A DNA stretch of 47,155 bases from Sulfopaludibacter sp035551455. GTDB taxonomy: Bacteria > Acidobacteriota > Terriglobia > Bryobacterales > Bryobacteraceae. Position 1 is the stretch's first letter; each line of letters begins with the position of its first letter. Position numbers and translations under genes: made by a program. Of this stretch, positions 8,637 through 16,299 are shown piece by piece. The DNA lies in assembly GCA_035551455.1 (NCBI GenBank), contig DASZMZ010000285.1, positions 1 through 47,155 of the forward strand, in the 5' to 3' direction. The notes below the pieces were generated by a model. The model saw only the letters and a list, made by a program, of their open reading frames with translations. It had not been told where the DNA came from and ran no database searches.

Positions 8637-9036
8637 CGAGAAGTTGCTCCAGTTTCCGGCGCACCTGAGCCGGAGAAAAGGGTTTGGCAAAGAAGGCGTC
8701 CACGTGCAGCTCCGCGATACGCTCCGGTGTAGCCGGGTCCGTATCCGCGCTCACTACGATGATTGGTGTGGATGCCAGCCTCTGATCTTCGCGGATTCTG
8801 CGGATGAATTCAAACCCGTCCATCCGGGGCATATTGAGATCCGTAACCACCACCCGCATTGCCGGTCCCGAACCATTCAGGATGCGCAGTCCGTCCATGG
8901 CGTTGGTGGCCAGGTGTACCGCGACGCCGGGAATTCCTCCCAGCGCGATTTCCAACATTGCCGCCGCATTTTCGGAGTCTTCGACAATTAAAACCGGGTG
9001 GGCTCCCTCGAGAGGCATGAGGTTATTGTCCCGCAT
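8626..9036 (-). CDS. Stand-alone receiver-domain response regulator (CheY-like)
   Basis: A 136-residue single receiver domain. The acidic pair is in LIVEDSEN (19-20), the phospho-acceptor is Asp66 in VVVTDLNMP, and Lys118 is in FFAKPF. There is no output domain, so it must act by protein contact or as a phosphate relay or sink for the histidine kinase at the other end of the cluster. Its 3' end overlaps the porin start by 11 bases, and it begins 28 bases after the OmpR-type regulator. Start could also be Met7. Confidence 0.93.
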   Translation of the reverse strand: MRDNNLMPLEGAHPVLIVEDSENAAAMLEIALGGIPGVAVHLATNAMDGLRILNGSGPAMRVVVTDLNMPRMDGFEFIRRIREDQRLASTPIIVVSADTDPATPERIAELHVDAFFAKPFSPAQVRRKLEQLLDGV

Positions 9037-9064
9037 CCGCGCAAGGCCGGAACTGTAAATTCTG

Positions 9065-9739
9065 TTACGGAACGAAGCGGTAGCCCACCCCGTGGACCGT
9101 GAGGAAGTGGCGCGGGGTATTGGGATCCGGCTCCAGTTTTTGGCGCAATTTCACCACGTGGGCGTCCACCGTCCGGGTATTTGGAAAGAACTCGTATCCC
9201 CAGACGGAATTCAGGATCATGTCGCGGGTCAGGGGCCGGTCCGGGTTGTGCAGGAAATAGCTCAGCAGGTTGTATTCGGCGGGCGTCAACTTCAGCTCTT
9301 CGCCCTTACGGCTGACGATGCGCCTTTCGAAATCGATCTGGTTGCCGCTGAACTGCACCACTTTACGAGCGTCGGCGGAAGCGCGGCGGAGCACGGCTCG
9401 GATGCGCGCCATCAGTTCGCGGGTGCCGAACGGCTTGACCACGTAATCGTCGGCGCCGATTTCGAGTAGCAGGACCTTGTCGAATTCGTCGCCCACGGCG
9501 CTCAATACAATGATCGGCGTGTCCACCCGCGCGGCGCGCAACTGCTTGCAGATTTCCGTGCCGCTCATACCGGGCAGCCGCAAATCCACCAGCACCAGAT
9601 CGGGTTTCAGGGTGACTGCCTTGTCGAAGCCGCTCTTGCCGTCTCCGACCAGGACAGCCCGGAATCCTTCCTGTTCCAGCATGACCCCGATGGTGTCGCG
9701 CAGGCTTTCATCGTCGTCAATCACGAGGATTGTCTGCAT
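9065..9739 (-). CDS. OmpR/PhoB-family response regulator
   Basis: The start at MQTILVIDDDESLR gives 224 residues; upstream in-frame codons look like non-coding sequence. The receiver domain has Asp8-Asp10, phospho-acceptor Asp52 in LVLVDLRLPG and Lys102 in VVKPFG. The C-terminal winged helix (about 125-222) has LTPAEYNLLSYF, RTVDAHVVKLRQKL and the final HGVGYRFVP, all standard for OmpR-type DNA binding. It heads a minus-strand run of regulator, receiver, porin, cupredoxin-like protein and sensor kinase, and is expected to control that run or a wider regulon. The 203-base gap to the divergent Rieske gene should hold its promoter. Confidence 0.95.
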   Translation of the reverse strand: MQTILVIDDDESLRDTIGVMLEQEGFRAVLVGDGKSGFDKAVTLKPDLVLVDLRLPGMSGTEICKQLRAARVDTPIIVLSAVGDEFDKVLLLEIGADDYVVKPFGTRELMARIRAVLRRASADARKVVQFSGNQIDFERRIVSRKGEELKLTPAEYNLLSYFLHNPDRPLTRDMILNSVWGYEFFPNTRTVDAHVVKLRQKLEPDPNTPRHFLTVHGVGYRFVP

Positions 9740-9942
9740 GGATTGCTTCGATTGTAACCGACTGAACTGGCTGGTGCCGTTTGCAAGTGTTAACCCGGGT
9801 GCGCGGCGATGCAGTACTCGCCGAGCAAAGGTGATGTCATGAGCGTGTATGCGGCAACGCTCCGTTACCGTCGTGGCTCCGATGGAATCCACGCCGTGTC
9901 GCGGCAGCGGATCAACCCGCCTTCGCACAGTACACTGGAAAG

Positions 9943-10248
9943 ATGCCTCTGGTTCCCGTGGGAAAGGTGTCCGCACTGCCGCCCGGCTCGGTCATGGAAG
10001 TCTTCGTGGGCCAGCGCCCGTATGCGGTCTGCAATCTCGACGGCAACATCCACGCCATCGACGGAGTCTGCCTGCATCGCGGGGGACCGCTCGGTCAGGG
10101 TCAATTGGAGAACGGCCGCGTGGTTTGCCCGTATCACATGTGGGAATTCGACTGCCGCACCGGCGAATACGATTTCGATCCCAGCAAGCGCGTCGCTACC
10201 TTCGACGTCAAAATTGAGGGCGACGAGATTTTTCTGCAGGTACCCTAA
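9943..10248 (+). CDS. Rieske-type 2Fe-2S ferredoxin
   Basis: A 101-residue soluble Rieske protein of the NirD/biphenyl-dioxygenase ferredoxin type. The cluster ligands are Cys43 and His45 in CLHRGG and Cys62 and His65 in CPYHMW. No signal peptide or transmembrane helix is present, so it works in the cytosol as a small electron carrier. No oxygenase or reductase subunit lies nearby, so its partner is unknown. Its stop codon is directly followed by the GTG start of mutM, so the two are co-expressed, an arrangement without an obvious biochemical reason. Confidence 0.93.
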   Translation: MPLVPVGKVSALPPGSVMEVFVGQRPYAVCNLDGNIHAIDGVCLHRGGPLGQGQLENGRVVCPYHMWEFDCRTGEYDFDPSKRVATFDVKIEGDEIFLQVP

Positions 10249-11043
10249 GTGCCGGAACTTCCTGAAGTCGAGACCGTGACGCGTTCGATTGCTCATCTGG
10301 TGGGACGCCGGATTGTGACTGCCGAATTCCGCTGCGTCCGCGTGCTGCGCGGCGGCGACCCGGACCGCATGTCGGAGCGCATACAGGGTCGGCGGATCAC
10401 CGGCATCAAACGATATGGCAAGTTCATTCTGGTGTCGCTGGAGGGCGGCGGCTACCTGATGATTCATCTCGGCATGACGGGTCGGCTGCTGCTGGGCGGC
10501 GCCTCCGGCAAGCACACGCACGCCGTGTTCACGTTCGACCGGGGAGTGCTGCTATACGACGACAGCCGGCAATTCGGCTGCCTGGAATTCAGTGAGGAAT
10601 TTCCGGCGCGGGTTGCCCGGCTGGGTCCCGAACCGCTGGAAATCGGCTTCGACGAATTTGCCGCGCGTCTGAAGAAACACAAAACGCGAATGAAAGCACT
10701 GTTGCTGAATCAAACATTTGTGCGGGGCGTGGGGAATATCTACGCGGACGAGATGTTATTCCGCTCGGGCATTCACCCTATGGCCCTTTCGAGCCGTTTA
10801 CGCGGCGATCGTATCCGCCGTCTCTATGACTCGATGGTGGAAGTTCTCTCCGAAGCCATTGAAGCCGGTGGCTCCTCTATCTCCGACTATGTGGACGCGG
10901 AAGGGCGTAAGGGCTTTTTCCAATTCAGCCACCGGGTTTATCAGCGCACCGGCGAGCCTTGTCCCACTTGTGGAAAAGCCATTCGGCGGGTAATTGTGAC
11001 TCAACGCTCTTCGCACTTTTGTGCACAATGCCAGCGGCGTTAG
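10249..11043 (+). CDS. mutM: Formamidopyrimidine-DNA glycosylase
   Basis: Removes 8-oxoguanine and formamidopyrimidines from DNA and cleaves the strand (bifunctional glycosylase/AP lyase). The GTG start gives MPELPEVETV, where Pro2 becomes the catalytic N-terminal nucleophile and Glu3 and Glu6 are conserved. Lys58 lies in KRYGKFIL. NQTFVRGVGNIYADE is the helix-two-turn-helix DNA-binding element. The C-terminal zinc finger has Cys238, Cys241, Cys258 and Cys261. The length of 264 residues is normal. It abuts the Rieske gene with no spacer. An inverted repeat lies 33 bases after the stop and may end the transcript. Confidence 0.96.
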   Translation: MPELPEVETVTRSIAHLVGRRIVTAEFRCVRVLRGGDPDRMSERIQGRRITGIKRYGKFILVSLEGGGYLMIHLGMTGRLLLGGASGKHTHAVFTFDRGVLLYDDSRQFGCLEFSEEFPARVARLGPEPLEIGFDEFAARLKKHKTRMKALLLNQTFVRGVGNIYADEMLFRSGIHPMALSSRLRGDRIRRLYDSMVEVLSEAIEAGGSSISDYVDAEGRKGFFQFSHRVYQRTGEPCPTCGKAIRRVIVTQRSSHFCAQCQRR

Positions 11044-11075
11044 GATTTTGTGACTCTTGAAACCTGATCTTCCGA

Positions 11076-11125
11076 CGCCGCGTCGTATGTGTTGCAACGA
11101 CACAGATTTGCGTTGCGACGCGGCG
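11076..11125. promoter_or_regulatory. Long-loop inverted repeat downstream of mutM
   Basis: The arms CGCCGCGTCG (11076-11085) and CGACGCGGCG (11116-11125) are perfectly complementary over 10 bp. The 30-base loop itself contains the palindrome GTTGCAAC (11091-11098). No T-run follows, so it is not a classic intrinsic terminator. It sits 33 bases after mutM and 81 bases before the barrel gene, and could be a terminator, an operator or a 5' leader structure. A CATAAT (11157-11162) without a clear -35 is the best candidate -10 for the barrel gene. Confidence 0.5.
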
Positions 11126-11206
11126 ATTTCGCTGCGAATAGCCGCCTTTAATAAGGCATAATTTAAATTGTGTGCGTAATCTGCAAACTTAGAGGAGATT
11201 TCTGAC

Positions 11207-11896
11207 GTGAGACGCATTTCGCGATACCTACCACTACTGTTCGTGCTGGTCTGCTACATCCCCTTTGCCAGCGCCCAGAGTTCGTTCGACATCGGCGTTG
11301 GATTCGGAGCAGTTCAGGACAAAGCCGCGTCCAGCGGCCTCGATCAAAACCTCAATTCCTGCGCGCTCGGGACGGCCGGTTGCACGCAGACTCCCTCACT
11401 CAGCAGTTTCATGTTGGGTATCGGCGGCGACCTGATGCTTTGGAAGAAATTCGGAGTCGGCGCCGAGGTGAATATTCAGCCTGCCAAGCAGACTTACGTG
11501 GATCTCACTTCGTCGGCGGCCTCGGTTGGACTGAGCACACTGTCTCTGCAGTCTCGCGTGACTCTGTACGATTTCAATGGTGTCTTCGAGCCGGTGAATA
11601 CTAAGAAAGTCGCCGTGAAACTGTCCGGCGGTATCGGCGGAGCCAACATCAAGTTCTATGAGAGCGGCTCTTCGAGTAACTCGCTGGTTGGTTCGCAGAA
11701 CTTCTCGCAGTATTTCGGAAGCTCGAATCACTTCCAGGTTCACGGCGGCGCCGGCGTGCAGATCTATCTCACCGATCACATTTTCGTCCGGCCGCAATTC
11801 GACATTCACTACGTCCACAATCTGTCGCAGTTCGGCAGGAATCTGATCACGGAAGAAACGGTTTGGCTGGGTTATAGCTGGGGCGATCGCCCGTAA
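11207..11896 (+). CDS. Outer-membrane beta-barrel protein
   Basis: The GTG start lies 9 bases after a good ribosome site (GAGGAG) and gives 229 residues. A signal peptide ends at SAQ (residues 22-24). The mature part alternates hydrophobic and polar residues, is rich in Ser, Gly and aromatic residues, and resembles OmpA/OmpX-like or opacity-type small barrels (FDIGVGFGAVQD, LMLWKKFGVGAEVNIQP, VHGGAGVQIYLTDHIFVRP). The last residues, WLGYSWGDRP, do not end in the usual terminal aromatic residue. It is monocistronic by context. The function is unknown; acidobacterial genomes carry many such barrels. Confidence 0.8.
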   Translation: MRRISRYLPLLFVLVCYIPFASAQSSFDIGVGFGAVQDKAASSGLDQNLNSCALGTAGCTQTPSLSSFMLGIGGDLMLWKKFGVGAEVNIQPAKQTYVDLTSSAASVGLSTLSLQSRVTLYDFNGVFEPVNTKKVAVKLSGGIGGANIKFYESGSSSNSLVGSQNFSQYFGSSNHFQVHGGAGVQIYLTDHIFVRPQFDIHYVHNLSQFGRNLITEETVWLGYSWGDRP

Positions 11897-11914
11897 GCAA
11901 CAACTTCACTCGGG

Positions 11915-11947
11915 GGACAGACGACATAACCCGATCGTCTGTCCTAC
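11915..11947. repeat. Dispersed hairpin repeat, copy 2 (perfect stem)
   Basis: The arms GGACAGACGA (11915-11924) and TCGTCTGTCC (11935-11944) pair perfectly over 10 bp around a 10-base loop. It lies between two convergent genes and its CTAC edge supplies the TAG stop of the ROK kinase on the minus strand, exactly as copy 1 does for the histidine kinase. Likely a bidirectional terminator or REP-like element. Confidence 0.75.
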
Positions 11948-12897
11948 TTCTCAGACCAGGGAAGATACGCCGCGCCAAAGAGTCCCGCTTCGCTGCCGAG
12001 GGTGGCTTTTTCGATCTTCGTATCAGTGGCGCGGAAGGTATAGCTGCGACTCCGGGTCACTTCGATCATGCGCGGCGCGAAGAACTCCCACGCCGGCAGC
12101 ATCCCGCCGCTCAACAGAATCAACGGGAAATTAAAGGTGTTTACTAACATGGCCAGCGCGATCCCCATGGATTCGCCCATGATGCGCCAGATTGTTCGCG
12201 CCTTCTCACCGTTCTCGTCCTGCCCCGCCGCCAGATCGCCCACGTCCTTCGACGTCAGATTCTCTCCCAGGTGCATCATGTGGGCCATTGCCACCACCGC
12301 AGTGGCGGAGGCATGCTTTTCCAGGCAGCCTTGATTGCCGCAGCCGCAGGGATTGCCGTTCGGCACCACCGTGATGTGTCCCAATTCGCCCGCCATGCCG
12401 ACGAAGCCGCGGAGCACCTTGCCGCCGGAGACGATGCCGCCGCCGATGCCCGTGCCCAGCGTTAGCAACACCAGATCGTCGTAATCGCGACCCGCGCCGA
12501 TCCACTTCTCGCCCAGTGCCGCGGCGTTCGCGTCGTTCTCCAGAATGACGCGCGTGCCCAGTTTCTGTTCGATCTGATCGCGCAACGGGAAGTTTTCGAA
12601 ATACGGCAGGTTGTTGGAGCTGGTGATGAAGCCATCCTTGATCCGGATGAAACCAGGCACGCCCACGCCGATGCCGGCGAGGCCTTCGGCGCCGTGCTTC
12701 TCGCGTAGTTTCTGAATGGCCGACACCATGTCGCCAAGCACCGCTTCGCGGCCTTCGGTGAAGTTGGTGGCCCCTGCGATCTTGTCGAGCATCTTGCCCG
12801 TAGAGTCAATGGCAGCCGCGCGGAGATTCGTTCCGCCCAGGTCGAGTCCGATGGAGTATTGCGTCACAACCGGAAGAATAACACGGTGACGGCCCAT
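11944..12897 (-). CDS. ROK-family sugar kinase (glucokinase-like)
   Basis: Predicted to phosphorylate glucose or a related hexose with ATP in the cytosol. The N-terminal phosphate loop is IGLDLGGTN, the catalytic segment is LENDANAAALGE, and GTGIGGGIV follows. The ROK zinc motif CGCGNQGC has Cys184, Cys186 and Cys191. There is no N-terminal DNA-binding domain, so it is an enzyme and not a ROK repressor. The ATG at 12897 gives 317 residues. A GTG at 12867 (VTQYSIGLDLGG) is an equally good start because it places the phosphate loop at the usual distance from the N terminus. Neither has a strong ribosome site. The stop is provided by a hairpin repeat. Confidence 0.93.
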   Translation of the reverse strand: MGRHRVILPVVTQYSIGLDLGGTNLRAAAIDSTGKMLDKIAGATNFTEGREAVLGDMVSAIQKLREKHGAEGLAGIGVGVPGFIRIKDGFITSSNNLPYFENFPLRDQIEQKLGTRVILENDANAAALGEKWIGAGRDYDDLVLLTLGTGIGGGIVSGGKVLRGFVGMAGELGHITVVPNGNPCGCGNQGCLEKHASATAVVAMAHMMHLGENLTSKDVGDLAAGQDENGEKARTIWRIMGESMGIALAMLVNTFNFPLILLSGGMLPAWEFFAPRMIEVTRSRSYTFRATDTKIEKATLGSEAGLFGAAYLPWSEK

Positions 12898-12900
12898 CCG

Positions 12901-12927
12901 TTAGCAGCCAAGCCCTTGCACTGCTAA
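12901..12927. promoter_or_regulatory. Inverted repeat upstream of the ROK kinase
   Basis: TTAGCAG (12901-12907) and CTGCTAA (12921-12927) form a perfect 7-bp inverted repeat with a 13-base spacer, starting 3 bases before the longer ROK start codon. The centre-to-centre distance of 20 bases suits a dimeric DNA-binding protein, so it could be an operator. If the shorter GTG start is used, it would lie 33 bases upstream. No regulator is linked to it. Confidence 0.35.
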
Positions 12928-13012
12928 TGGTTACATGACTTCCGCCGACTGGGAGGATTAAAACATTTTAAAGTAAAAAACGGCAGTGCGTGTGCTACAA
13001 CTTGAAACAACA

Positions 13013-13048
13013 GCGCCCTGACTGGACGTCTATATGACCAGAGGGCGC
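13013..13048 (+). promoter_or_regulatory. Strong hairpin in the leader of the gene at 13064
   Basis: GCGCCCT (13013-13019) pairs with AGGGCGC (13042-13048), and after a 2-base bulge CTGG (13022-13025) pairs with CCAG (13038-13041), leaving a 12-base loop. The 11-bp GC-rich stem ends 15 bases before the likely ATG at 13064 and just before its G-rich ribosome site. It could tune translation or be a weak terminator or attenuator. An AT-rich stretch (12958-12980) upstream is the likely promoter region. Confidence 0.5.
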
Positions 13049-13063
13049 ACGATGGGGGGTCAT

Positions 13064-13645
13064 ATGTACATCGAGATACCCGGAAGTAAGACTCACGAAC
13101 TTCCGCCGCTCCTGGTGCATGCCGCCGAACACCGCTCCGAACAGAGCGAACTTGCCTCAGTGATGCTTGAAGCGGAAGACATGCTGAGCTCAGCCGATGC
13201 CTCGCCGGAAATTCTGGAACAACGGAAATTCGAACTCGCGCTGAAACTGACGGAGCAATATCACGGTCTTCTCTCACACTGGCTGTGGGGCGATTCCGTG
13301 TTGGAGTGGATCCGGCAGTGCGAGATCACGTTCGAATGTGAAGAGACGCTGCGCAAGCTGCTTCACCCGGATGTCTGGCCGCACGCCAGCCGCGCCAGTT
13401 TCGTTTCACTACTAATGGAGAAACACGTAGCGACGCACGGTGTGGCTCTGGAGAAGGCCGTGGGGCTGCGTCTCACGTTTCGCCAGCCGCCACCCATCGA
13501 CTGTTTCTCAAATCAGTTCCTGTTTTATTTGAATTCGACGGTGGCGGACTCGGCTTACCAGACCTGGTCGCACCTGGCGCCGCTCGAAACAGCGATGTTT
13601 CCGCCGGAGCGGTTCCACTTCGAAGTCCACGACTTGAGCAACTAG
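13064..13645 (+). CDS. Hypothetical protein, no recognised family
   Basis: The ATG at 13064 follows a run of six G residues at 13054-13059 and gives 193 residues (MYIEIPGSKT...). An upstream ATG at 13034 lies inside a hairpin and is a poorer choice. The protein is soluble, acidic in its first half and rich in helices. It begins with a short beta-like segment, then a helical region with many Glu/Leu (about 30-75), and ends HFEVHDLSN. There are no signal peptide, membrane segments or cysteine motifs of note. I do not recognise it. Its stop is 3 bases from the end of the convergent OmpH-like gene. Confidence 0.7.
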   Translation: MYIEIPGSKTHELPPLLVHAAEHRSEQSELASVMLEAEDMLSSADASPEILEQRKFELALKLTEQYHGLLSHWLWGDSVLEWIRQCEITFECEETLRKLLHPDVWPHASRASFVSLLMEKHVATHGVALEKAVGLRLTFRQPPPIDCFSNQFLFYLNSTVADSAYQTWSHLAPLETAMFPPERFHFEVHDLSN

Positions 13646-13648
13646 GCG

Positions 13649-14170
13649 CTACTGCTTGTACTTTTTCTCGTAGGCCGCGATCACTTCCCGAGTGATATCG
13701 GTGGAGTTGCTATAGAGCTTCGCCGTTTCGCTTTCGCTGATGTCGAAGACCATTGCATAGCCCTGGTCCTTGGCCAGTTGCGCGATCAGAGCGATCATCT
13801 TCGGCGCCAGGTCGTGGAGCACCTTGATCTGAGCGTCGCGCAAATCGCCGTCGGCGCTGTCGGTGGCCAGATTGAACAAGAGCGTTTTGTGATCGATGTC
13901 GTCGGTCAGTTTCTTTTTGGCTTCGTCGGTCAAGCCGCCCTTGTCCACCTGCGCCTGCAAATCGGCAATTTCCTTTTCCTGGGCGTCCAGCTTTGCCTTG
14001 CGCGGACCGAACTCCTCGTCCAGTTTCTGTTCCGCCGCCTTGCCGTCGCTGGTGCCGGTCATGGCAGCCTGCATATCGACGAGGGCAATTTTCGGACTTG
14101 GCGCCGCCGTTTGGGCAAAGGCCATTCCGGCCGCGGCCGCAACGCATAAGAACACTTGATGCAATTTCAC
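13649..14170 (-). CDS. OmpH/Skp-family periplasmic chaperone
   Basis: A 173-residue secreted protein. The signal peptide is cut after GMAFAQ, followed by the family opening KIALVDMQAAM. A long charged helical hairpin comes next (AEQKLDEEFGPRKAKLDAQEKE and onward), then a return helix and a beta tail, AMVFDISES. Skp holds unfolded outer-membrane proteins in the periplasm as a trimer with coiled-coil tentacles. Its length is close to Skp. It is not next to bamA or lpxD, where the housekeeping copy normally sits, so this may be an additional paralogue. Confidence 0.85.
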   Translation of the reverse strand: MKLHQVFLCVAAAAGMAFAQTAAPSPKIALVDMQAAMTGTSDGKAAEQKLDEEFGPRKAKLDAQEKEIADLQAQVDKGGLTDEAKKKLTDDIDHKTLLFNLATDSADGDLRDAQIKVLHDLAPKMIALIAQLAKDQGYAMVFDISESETAKLYSNSTDITREVIAAYEKKYKQ

Positions 14171-14270
14171 AATTCCATTCCTGTTCGTAACTTAACACGC
14201 TCGGGGCCCTCTGCCATCTGTATCTGGCCGGAAACAGTGTGCGTGTACGCATCACGATATAATCGGACGC

Positions 14271-15206
14271 ATGAATCGCTTTACTCGCCGCGAAGCGCTG
14301 GCCACGCCGGCCCTCGCCCTGTTCGTGCGGCGCCTTTCGGCGCTGCCTCTCTCCGATATCAAGCTGGGCATCACCTCCGACGAAATCGACGACGACGTCC
14401 AGTCCGCGGCGAAATTCCTGGCCGACAATGGCTTGAAATGGGCCGAAGTCCGCAACATCTGGGGCAAGTACAATACCGAGCAGCCCATCGAAAAAGTGAA
14501 GGAAGCCCGCTCCATCTTTGATGAGCACGGCGTCCAAGTATCCATCGAAGGCACTGGATTCTTCAAGGTCGCTCTGCCTCCGGACACGCCCGAAGGCCAG
14601 AAGAAGCTGGACGATCAGTGGGCGCTGCTGGATCGCTGCATGGAGCGCGCCAAGGTATTCGGCACCGACAAACTCCGCGTCTTCACCTTCATGCTGGCGC
14701 GCGGCGAAAGCCCCAGCGAAAAGAGCTACGCCCGCATCGACGAACTGATGCGCGAAGCTGCCCGCCGCGCGAAACCAGGCGGATTCCGGCTCAGCGTGGA
14801 GAACATCGGAGGCGGCCACGTGGCTACCGGTGCACAGGCCGGCGAGTTCCTGAAGCGCGTCAAGGAAGATAACATCGGCATCACCTGGGATCCGAACAAC
14901 GCCGGCGAATCGGGCGAAAAGTCATTCCCGGACGGGTACCGCAAGCTGGATCCGGCCCGTATTTTTCACGTCCATCTGCGCGATTACGTGCATCAGCCCG
15001 ATGGAAAGGTGGTGTGGGCCGCGGTGGGCACCGGCGAGTTCGACAATGTCAGTCAGATCCGCGCCCTGCGCAAAGACGGCTACAATGGCACGTTCACACT
15101 GGAGACTCACTGGCGCGATCCGAAGTTCAAAGGCGACCCGCACGTGGCCCGCTACTCCACCGAGACCTCGCTGAAGGGCATGCTCGAAGTCATCAAGAAG
15201 GTGTAG
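14271..15206 (+). CDS. Tat-signal sugar phosphate isomerase/epimerase-like TIM-barrel protein
   Basis: A 311-residue member of the xylose-isomerase-like / AP endonuclease 2 fold. The N terminus has a twin-arginine motif (TRREAL, residues 4-9) and a hydrophobic stretch, suggesting folded export to the periplasm. The barrel carries the expected metal-site segments: SVENIGGGH (Glu on strand 5), ITWDPNNAG (Asp), FHVHLRDY (His), and the terminal TLETHW (Glu). The family rearranges sugars or inositol derivatives, and substrates cannot be told from sequence. Exported versions paired with Gfo/Idh/MocA oxidoreductases are frequent in acidobacteria and planctomycetes. Here it stands alone. Confidence 0.86.
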   Translation: MNRFTRREALATPALALFVRRLSALPLSDIKLGITSDEIDDDVQSAAKFLADNGLKWAEVRNIWGKYNTEQPIEKVKEARSIFDEHGVQVSIEGTGFFKVALPPDTPEGQKKLDDQWALLDRCMERAKVFGTDKLRVFTFMLARGESPSEKSYARIDELMREAARRAKPGGFRLSVENIGGGHVATGAQAGEFLKRVKEDNIGITWDPNNAGESGEKSFPDGYRKLDPARIFHVHLRDYVHQPDGKVVWAAVGTGEFDNVSQIRALRKDGYNGTFTLETHWRDPKFKGDPHVARYSTETSLKGMLEVIKKV

Positions 15207-15216
15207 GGACGGCGCT

Positions 15217-16299
15217 TTAGCCTGCGGACTTTTCTGCCAACGCCTGGCTAAATCGCCGCAGGCCTTCGGCGAACATTTCCGTATTCACGCCCATGCCGAT
15301 GCGGATGTGGTCCGGCATTTCGAAAAACCGGCCCGGCACCGCCGAAGTCTCATACTTCGTCCGCAGTCGCTCCAGAAAGCCTTCCACATCGCCGCGCAGC
15401 AGCCGGAGGAAGCACGTCGTGCCCCACTCCGTGCGCACCGCCGAGACTCCCGTTTCGCGATCCAGGAATTCATTCAGCAGCACCCGATCCGCCTCCACCA
15501 CGCGACGCGCCTTGTTCCGCGGAATCTCCAGGTGCTCGAACGCCGCCACGCTCATCAACTCTCCCGGATGGACCGGTGTTGCCGCGAACAGATTGTTCAA
15601 CTGCCACATGGCGCGCGCCAGATCCGGCTGCGCCAGAATCCAGCCGCAGCGCAGTCCACTCAGCCCGTAGACCTTCGTGAGGCTGCTGGTCACCACCACT
15701 TCCGGACCCAGATGAAAGGCGCTCCGCGGTGTGTTTTCGTAAATCGCATCCAGGTAAACTTCGTCCACCAGCACCCGCGCGCCGACGCTCCGCGCCAGGT
15801 CGACCACCTCGCGCAGCGCCGCTTCCGTGGCCGGAACACTCGAAGGATTGTGCAGATTGGTGATCACGATCAGCCGCGTGCGCGGCGAAATCACCTGCCG
15901 CACCGCCGTCGCGTCCAGCGCGTAGCCGTCCTCTTCACGGCGCGCAAACCGCTTCACTTCCGCGCCAATGTACTGCGCCGCATCCACCAGCAGGCCGTAT
16001 GCCGGATGCTCGATCAGCACCTCGTCGCCCGGTTCCAGCATGGTCGCCAGGGCCAGATAGTTGGCGAACGACGTACCCGCCGCCATCACCACGCAATCGG
16101 GATCCACGCCCGCGCTGTCCGCCACGGCGCGCTTCAACGGCACGTATCCATAGCTATTGTCGCCGTTGATTTCAAGCTGCGCGCAGTCGTACGGCAGTTC
16201 CTTCAACGGGAACGATCCCACCCCACTGGTGGCCAGGTTGTAGCGGGCTCTGCTCTGCGTCTTGGCCCAGTGCATGTACTCGGAATATTTGTGCATCAT
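15217..16299 (-). CDS. Class I/II PLP-dependent aminotransferase
   Basis: A fold-type I aminotransferase. From the ATG at 16299 it has 360 residues, with PLP Lys209 in SSLTKVYGLSGLRCGW, the cofactor-binding Asp179 in VLVDEVYLD, NLHNPSS for the substrate/PLP Asn, and an Arg in HIRIGMG for the carboxylate. The start is set by a 4-base ATGA overlap with the stop of the upstream permease gene (16296-16299), so translation of the two is coupled. That pairing suggests uptake of an amino acid followed by transamination. The donor is unknown. An ATG at 16329 would add 10 residues and lies inside the permease. Confidence 0.92.
   Translation of the reverse strand: MMHKYSEYMHWAKTQSRARYNLATSGVGSFPLKELPYDCAQLEINGDNSYGYVPLKRAVADSAGVDPDCVVMAAGTSFANYLALATMLEPGDEVLIEHPAYGLLVDAAQYIGAEVKRFARREEDGYALDATAVRQVISPRTRLIVITNLHNPSSVPATEAALREVVDLARSVGARVLVDEVYLDAIYENTPRSAFHLGPEVVVTSSLTKVYGLSGLRCGWILAQPDLARAMWQLNNLFAATPVHPGELMSVAAFEHLEIPRNKARRVVEADRVLLNEFLDRETGVSAVRTEWGTTCFLRLLRGDVEGFLERLRTKYETSAVPGRFFEMPDHIRIGMGVNTEMFAEGLRRFSQALAEKSAG

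Noticed and set aside
13710..14819. 369-residue minus-strand frame over the OmpH and TIM-barrel genes
   Set aside because: Overlaps two real genes in other frames and has no family features.
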